A stretch of 34,467 nt of DNA from an uncultured Bacillota bacterium (GTDB lineage: Bacteria; Bacillota_I; Bacilli_A; RF39; UBA660), in NCBI GenBank assembly GCA_947165005.1, contig CAMUYN010000008.1, forward strand, positions 1 to 34,467, given 5' to 3'. A program made the translations under genes and the position numbers. The notes beneath the pieces were generated by a model, which saw only the letters and a program-made list of their open reading frames with translations, was not told where the DNA came from and ran no database searches. Shown piece by piece: positions 31,245 through 34,467 of the stretch. Every line of letters starts with the position of its first letter. Position 1 is the first letter of the stretch.

Positions 31245-31273
31245 ATAATACTAAATTTTAGTAAAATAGTCAA
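31245..31273 (-). promoter_or_regulatory. rplM-rpsI promoter
   Basis: TTGACT, a 17-bp spacer and TATTAT on the minus strand, leaving a leader of about 80 nt. Confidence 0.65.
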
Positions 31274-31303
31274 TATAATTATGTAAAATATTGTTATTTT
31301 TAC

Positions 31304-31332
31304 TTGATTATACATTAAAAACAAGATATAAT
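31304..31332 (+). promoter_or_regulatory. promoter of the 41-aa basic protein
   Basis: TTGATT, a 17-bp spacer and a perfect TATAAT on the plus strand, 24 nt before the ATG. Confidence 0.75.
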
Positions 31333-31355
31333 TATTTTTGTTTGGAGGTCTTTAG

Positions 31356-31481
31356 ATGAGAGTAATAAAAGCAAATTTACCAGATGGTGTTAGAAAAAGA
31401 TTCGAAACAAGAATAGGTAAAAAGGTAAAAGTAGTTAATAAAAAGTATTGTAAAAAGAAAAATACAGTAAAAGAAAAATAA
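31356..31481 (+). CDS. 41-aa highly basic protein, unknown (absent from ORF track)
   Basis: ATG at 31356 follows GGAGG by 7 nt, with a clear promoter upstream and a terminator at the stop codon, so this looks like a complete transcription unit. The product, MRVIKANLPDGVRKRFETRI...VKEK, is about one-third Lys/Arg with a single Cys (YCKKK). It could bind RNA or DNA, like small ribosome-associated proteins. No family is recognised. It is divergent from rplM and convergent with cdaR. Confidence 0.65.
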   Translation: MRVIKANLPDGVRKRFETRIGKKVKVVNKKYCKKKNTVKEK

Positions 31482-31503
31482 TCTCGAAAGAGATTATTTT
31501 TTT
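31474..31503. terminator. bidirectional terminator shared by the 41-aa gene and cdaR
   Basis: AAAAATAATCTC-gaaa-GAGATTATTTTT with T-runs on both strands. Both stop codons lie in the arms. Confidence 0.85.
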
Positions 31504-32900
31504 ATTATAATTATTTTTACTGTTGAAATTTTTGGTTCATATATAACTCTACTATCGCTACCAACAACCTTTACTTTTACTTCATGTGTTCCTTCTTCGT
31601 AGCCTTTTAGATCAACATATGCCTCTATTTCACTAGCTCTTATATTTGTAATAACTGATTCAGTACCTTTTAGAATAACTGGTATTTCATTAACACTATC
31701 ATTAGATACTTGAACAACGTAATCACTACCCAAATTTCTAGCACTTAATCTAACACCAGAAACTTCTTTTGATGATTCATCACCTAAAGTAACATCAACA
31801 TTAATTGTAGTAACAGATAATTTTCTAATGTTCTTTGGTTTCTTTAATGTTTCAGTAAATTTTTTATTACCATTTAAATTAGTAACATCAATTTCAACTT
31901 CAATATTATCAATATTATCTAATGCTTCTTGTTTACCATATAAAGTTACTTTTTCAGAACTTTGTGTTATTCTTTCAATTGATTTACCAAATACTATGTC
32001 TTCAATTCCTTTAGGTACTACTAATATTGGAACTTCCTTACTTGGTGATTCAATATTAACAACAGCACGAACTGTTGATGGTACTAATTCAACATCTAAT
32101 CTTTTACCATCAGAATCAAAAGCTGCAATTGGAACTTCATTAGCTCCTCTAAGTAAGTTTTCTCCAACTTGAGGATCAGTTAATTTATTAACATCAACTA
32201 ATGCTTTAACTGAAGCCACTTTATTTATTGTTTCTTCTTTACCTTTAACTATTACTTCATTAATAGTTATTCTATCTTCTGCATTTTCCTTAGTTCCAGT
32301 TTCTTCTTCATTTGTTTTTAATTTATATAATTGTACTGATTTAACTGCTAATTCTGAGTCTAAATCAGATAGATTCATTACTTCTTCAGTAACACTCATA
32401 GTTCTTGATTTCTTAGGGCTGATAGTTACTCTAACTGATGATGGATCTAGTTTATATTGTACTGATGTAATTGCTTGTTTATATTTTAAGTTAACATCAT
32501 AAGATCCAACTCCTAAATCACTTAAATCTACTACTACTGTTTGTTTAGGTAATTGATTTGCTAAATATAGATTTGCTTTATTACCTATCATTGTAATATC
32601 TACAGTTTCAGGTATTCCTTCAACTACATATTCTTCTTCATTATAATTTGCTACAACTGGTTGGTCATATAATACTTTAGCATTTGTTTCAAGTAAAGAA
32701 TTACTTCTTCCTTGTATATAATAACAAATTGCTACTGCCATTATTAATGAAACAATTATGATGCCTTTTTTTGATTTTGTTACTATTTCTAATGGTTTTC
32801 CTATATTTTTAATTTTATCACCAAGTCCTACAAAGAATTTAGTAATAGGAATTATAACTTTCTTATCAAAAAACTTGTATATCTTCTTAATTAATTTCAT
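31494..32900 (-). CDS. cdaR: CdaA regulator CdaR (YbbR-repeat protein)
   Basis: Membrane-anchored modulator of the c-di-AMP synthase CdaA. The 468-aa protein has a cytoplasmic basic N-terminus, one TM (about 45-62), then four YbbR-type beta domains outside the cell (for example IPETVDITMIGNKANLYLANQ and VSNDSVNEIPVILKGTESVITNIRASEIEAYVDLKGYEEGTHEVKV). The ribosome binding site GAGGA lies inside cdaA, and the genes overlap by 14 nt. Confidence 0.93.
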   Translation of the reverse strand: MKLIKKIYKFFDKKVIIPITKFFVGLGDKIKNIGKPLEIVTKSKKGIIIVSLIMAVAICYYIQGRSNSLLETNAKVLYDQPVVANYNEEEYVVEGIPETVDITMIGNKANLYLANQLPKQTVVVDLSDLGVGSYDVNLKYKQAITSVQYKLDPSSVRVTISPKKSRTMSVTEEVMNLSDLDSELAVKSVQLYKLKTNEEETGTKENAEDRITINEVIVKGKEETINKVASVKALVDVNKLTDPQVGENLLRGANEVPIAAFDSDGKRLDVELVPSTVRAVVNIESPSKEVPILVVPKGIEDIVFGKSIERITQSSEKVTLYGKQEALDNIDNIEVEIDVTNLNGNKKFTETLKKPKNIRKLSVTTINVDVTLGDESSKEVSGVRLSARNLGSDYVVQVSNDSVNEIPVILKGTESVITNIRASEIEAYVDLKGYEEGTHEVKVKVVGSDSRVIYEPKISTVKIIIIKK

Positions 32901-33711
32901 CTATATCATCCTCCTCATTCTCTTTTTCTACAACGAATGTATCAGATTTAGGCATTAATTCATCTAATATAATTAATTTAACTTCATCTACTGATAAATT
33001 ATAATTTAATTTGCCTCCTACAGCTACTGAAATTCTACCAGTTTCTTCAGATACTATTATTGCAATAGCATCACTTTCTTCTGATATACCAATAGCTGCT
33101 CTATGTCTTGTTCCTAATCTCTTACTAAACTTCATATCTACTGTAGTAGGAAATACTGCACCAGCACATGTTACTTTATCTCCTTGAATAATTACACCAC
33201 CATCATGTAGTGGATTATTTGGGAAGAATATAGAGCATAATAATTCGTTAGATATATCTGCATATATCTTCTTAGCTTTATCTATATAACTAGATAAACT
33301 AGTATCTCTTTCAAATACTATTAATGCACCTATTCTATTTTTTCTTAAATAATCTAACGCAATACCCAATTCTGAAATAACTCTTTCTCTTTCATTAACA
33401 GTTAATGTTTTATGTCTTCCTAGTAAATTTGTTTTACCTAACTGTTCTAATGTATTACGTATTTCTGGTTGAAATATAATTATTATTGCTAAAGGTCCCC
33501 AAGTAATTAAATACTCAAATAATAATCCTATAGTAACTAAACCAAAATAATCACTTATTAGTTTAATTATTATTACTACTATTATTCCCTTTACTAGCAT
33601 AGATAATTTAACATTTTTTCTTATGCTTCTTAATAGGTAATATAAAATAACCCAAACTATACAAATATCAATAATTTTTTTAATAATTGATAAGACTGAA
33701 TCTAATGACAT
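32887..33711 (-). CDS. cdaA: diadenylate cyclase CdaA
   Basis: Makes c-di-AMP from two ATP; the messenger controls K+ and osmolyte homeostasis. The 274-aa protein has three N-terminal TM helices (about 10-29, 37-53, 58-79) and a DAC domain from about 100 to 245. Catalytic DGG (170-172, in LHDGGVIIQGD) and RHR (202-204, in TRHRAAIGISEES) are present. An acidic C-terminal tail (EKENEEDDIDEIN) overlaps the cdaR start. The usual glmM partner gene is not within the window. The ATG follows AGGAGG. Confidence 0.97.
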   Translation of the reverse strand: MSLDSVLSIIKKIIDICIVWVILYYLLRSIRKNVKLSMLVKGIIVVIIIKLISDYFGLVTIGLLFEYLITWGPLAIIIIFQPEIRNTLEQLGKTNLLGRHKTLTVNERERVISELGIALDYLRKNRIGALIVFERDTSLSSYIDKAKKIYADISNELLCSIFFPNNPLHDGGVIIQGDKVTCAGAVFPTTVDMKFSKRLGTRHRAAIGISEESDAIAIIVSEETGRISVAVGGKLNYNLSVDEVKLIILDELMPKSDTFVVEKENEEDDIDEIN

Positions 33712-33721
33712 ATAATCCTCC

Positions 33722-34420
33722 TTAAATCCTATTATTCTTTTTATTTCTCATATATACAAATAAAACTATCATAAATATTATTAATGCTAAAGCTACTGCT
33801 ACTAAAACAGAATATTTAATATTTATTTCAAAAAAACCAAAATTAAATTTTCTTGAAGTATTAGTTTCTTTTGTATTAAATTTAACCTTAATATTTTTTA
33901 AATTATCATCTTTTTTAATATACCAAGTATAGGTATTACCATTAACTTTATCAGCATTATTCTCTGTTACCTTAAATGGTATTTCTATATTTATTTCTAT
34001 ATCATCATATATTAATGATTTACTAGCATAACTAGATAATGGTACATCCTGATTGTATTCTAGTGTAATATAACTATCTTTTTTAGTTAAATTCACTTCT
34101 TTAATTATATCACTTTTAAAATAGCTTTCATAATCTTCTAATGTTTTAAAAGAAGTTGATGCATAAGATGTAATTGAATTGCTGCTTTCTGTTGTTCTAA
34201 AATTATATTTAACTCCATCTATCTTATATAATTTATATAAAGAATTAGCAGTTACTTTTGGTTCTTCACTTGATCTTGTTTTTAAAACATTTAAGTTTTC
34301 TGTTGCTGTTACTTTTTCATTTACTGTTAAATCTTCGTTAATATTTAAATTATATTTAACTGAACATCCACTAAATAAAAGCATTACTAGTATTAATAAT
34401 ATAATCTTCTTATTTTTCAT
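33722..34420 (-). CDS. lipoprotein with C-terminal TM, first gene of the c-di-AMP operon
   Basis: This 232-aa protein has a signal peptide with lipobox LLFSGC (Cys19), then a beta-rich domain opening SVKYNLNINEDLTVNEKVT, as in LppM/DUF3153-type lipoproteins. A C-terminal TM (about 205-226) and a basic tail, RNKKNNR, follow. It would thus be held at both ends on the outer face of the membrane. It sits 10 nt before cdaA under one promoter. A sensory or assembly role with CdaA/CdaR is inferred from position only. The ATG follows GGAGAG. Confidence 0.7.
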   Translation of the reverse strand: MKNKKIILLILVMLLFSGCSVKYNLNINEDLTVNEKVTATENLNVLKTRSSEEPKVTANSLYKLYKIDGVKYNFRTTESSNSITSYASTSFKTLEDYESYFKSDIIKEVNLTKKDSYITLEYNQDVPLSSYASKSLIYDDIEINIEIPFKVTENNADKVNGNTYTWYIKKDDNLKNIKVKFNTKETNTSRKFNFGFFEINIKYSVLVAVALALIIFMIVLFVYMRNKKNNRI

Positions 34421-34442
34421 ATATCTCTCCTAGTACTATAAA

Positions 34443-34451
34443 ATTATATCA
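34443..34451 (-). promoter_or_regulatory. extended -10 of the lipoprotein-cdaA-cdaR operon
   Basis: TGATATAAT on the minus strand, 22 nt before the ATG. The -35 region is largely outside the window. Confidence 0.5.
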
Positions 34452-34467
34452 TAATTTTTGATTTTTA

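Noticed and set aside
1-34467. CRISPR arrays, tRNA or rRNA genes, insertion sequences
   Set aside because: I saw no regularly spaced repeats, no tRNA cloverleaf signatures (GTTCRA loops with acceptor stems) and no transposase-like ORF.

Overview
The window is a gene-dense, very AT-rich bacterial chromosome segment in the standard genetic code (tryptophan is TGG and TGA is used as a stop). Low-GC Gram-positive markers point to an uncultured, probably gut-associated member of the Bacilli or Mollicutes-related Firmicutes with a reduced genome: strong GGAGG ribosome binding sites, TTGACA/TATAAT and TGnTATAAT promoters, ParAB (Soj/Spo0J), DUF951, WalJ, GerQ, CdaA/CdaR and rpsF-ssb-rpsR. Species cannot be read from the sequence. 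Nearly all genes lie on the minus strand. The order parA-parB-mscS-ychF-rpsF-ssb-rpsR-rplI-dnaB-walJ-rlmH matches the origin-proximal block of Bacilli, so the segment is probably near oriC, although no dnaA or convincing parS site is visible.

Layout. (1) 1-7486: a type IV secretion/conjugation-like module, cut by the left edge. It has a VirB4 ATPase with its N-terminal domain on a separate ORF, a PrgI/VirB3-like protein, a VirB6/TrbL-like membrane protein on two abutting ORFs, and three paralogous VirB2/TrbC-like membrane proteins. The three share a GSLDxFKA...DEKxM core but carry different ectodomains: none, three Cys-bounded helical repeats, or five Cys-rich CxW repeats. No relaxase, integrase or transposase is visible. 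(2) 7511-9341: trmL, gerQ, a LemA-family gene and a 324-bp structured intergenic region. (3) 9339-14670: ung, then rplI-dnaB-M23 peptidase-walJ-rlmH. (4) 14741-17698: two tandem GT-C-like membrane proteins. (5) 17754-25904: rpsF-ssb-rpsR, a small membrane protein, a GT39-like glycosyltransferase, ychF, and the parA-parB-mscS-DUF951-abgT operon. (6) 25996-30218: an accessory island with three different HExxH proteins, one unknown protein, and a SAM-I-type riboswitch controlling a 78-aa protein of unknown function. (7) 30309-34420: rplM-rpsI, an unannotated 41-aa basic protein, and the lipoprotein-cdaA-cdaR operon for c-di-AMP synthesis.

Most leads sit in the accessory stretches: the T4SS-like membrane proteins with swapped ectodomains, a SAM-I aptamer that appears to lack P4 in front of an unknown gene, the zincin island, and the orphan intergenic RNA-like region. 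A genome-style trait runs throughout: intrinsic terminators commonly begin inside the stop codon, and three convergent gene pairs share one terminator that contains both stop codons.
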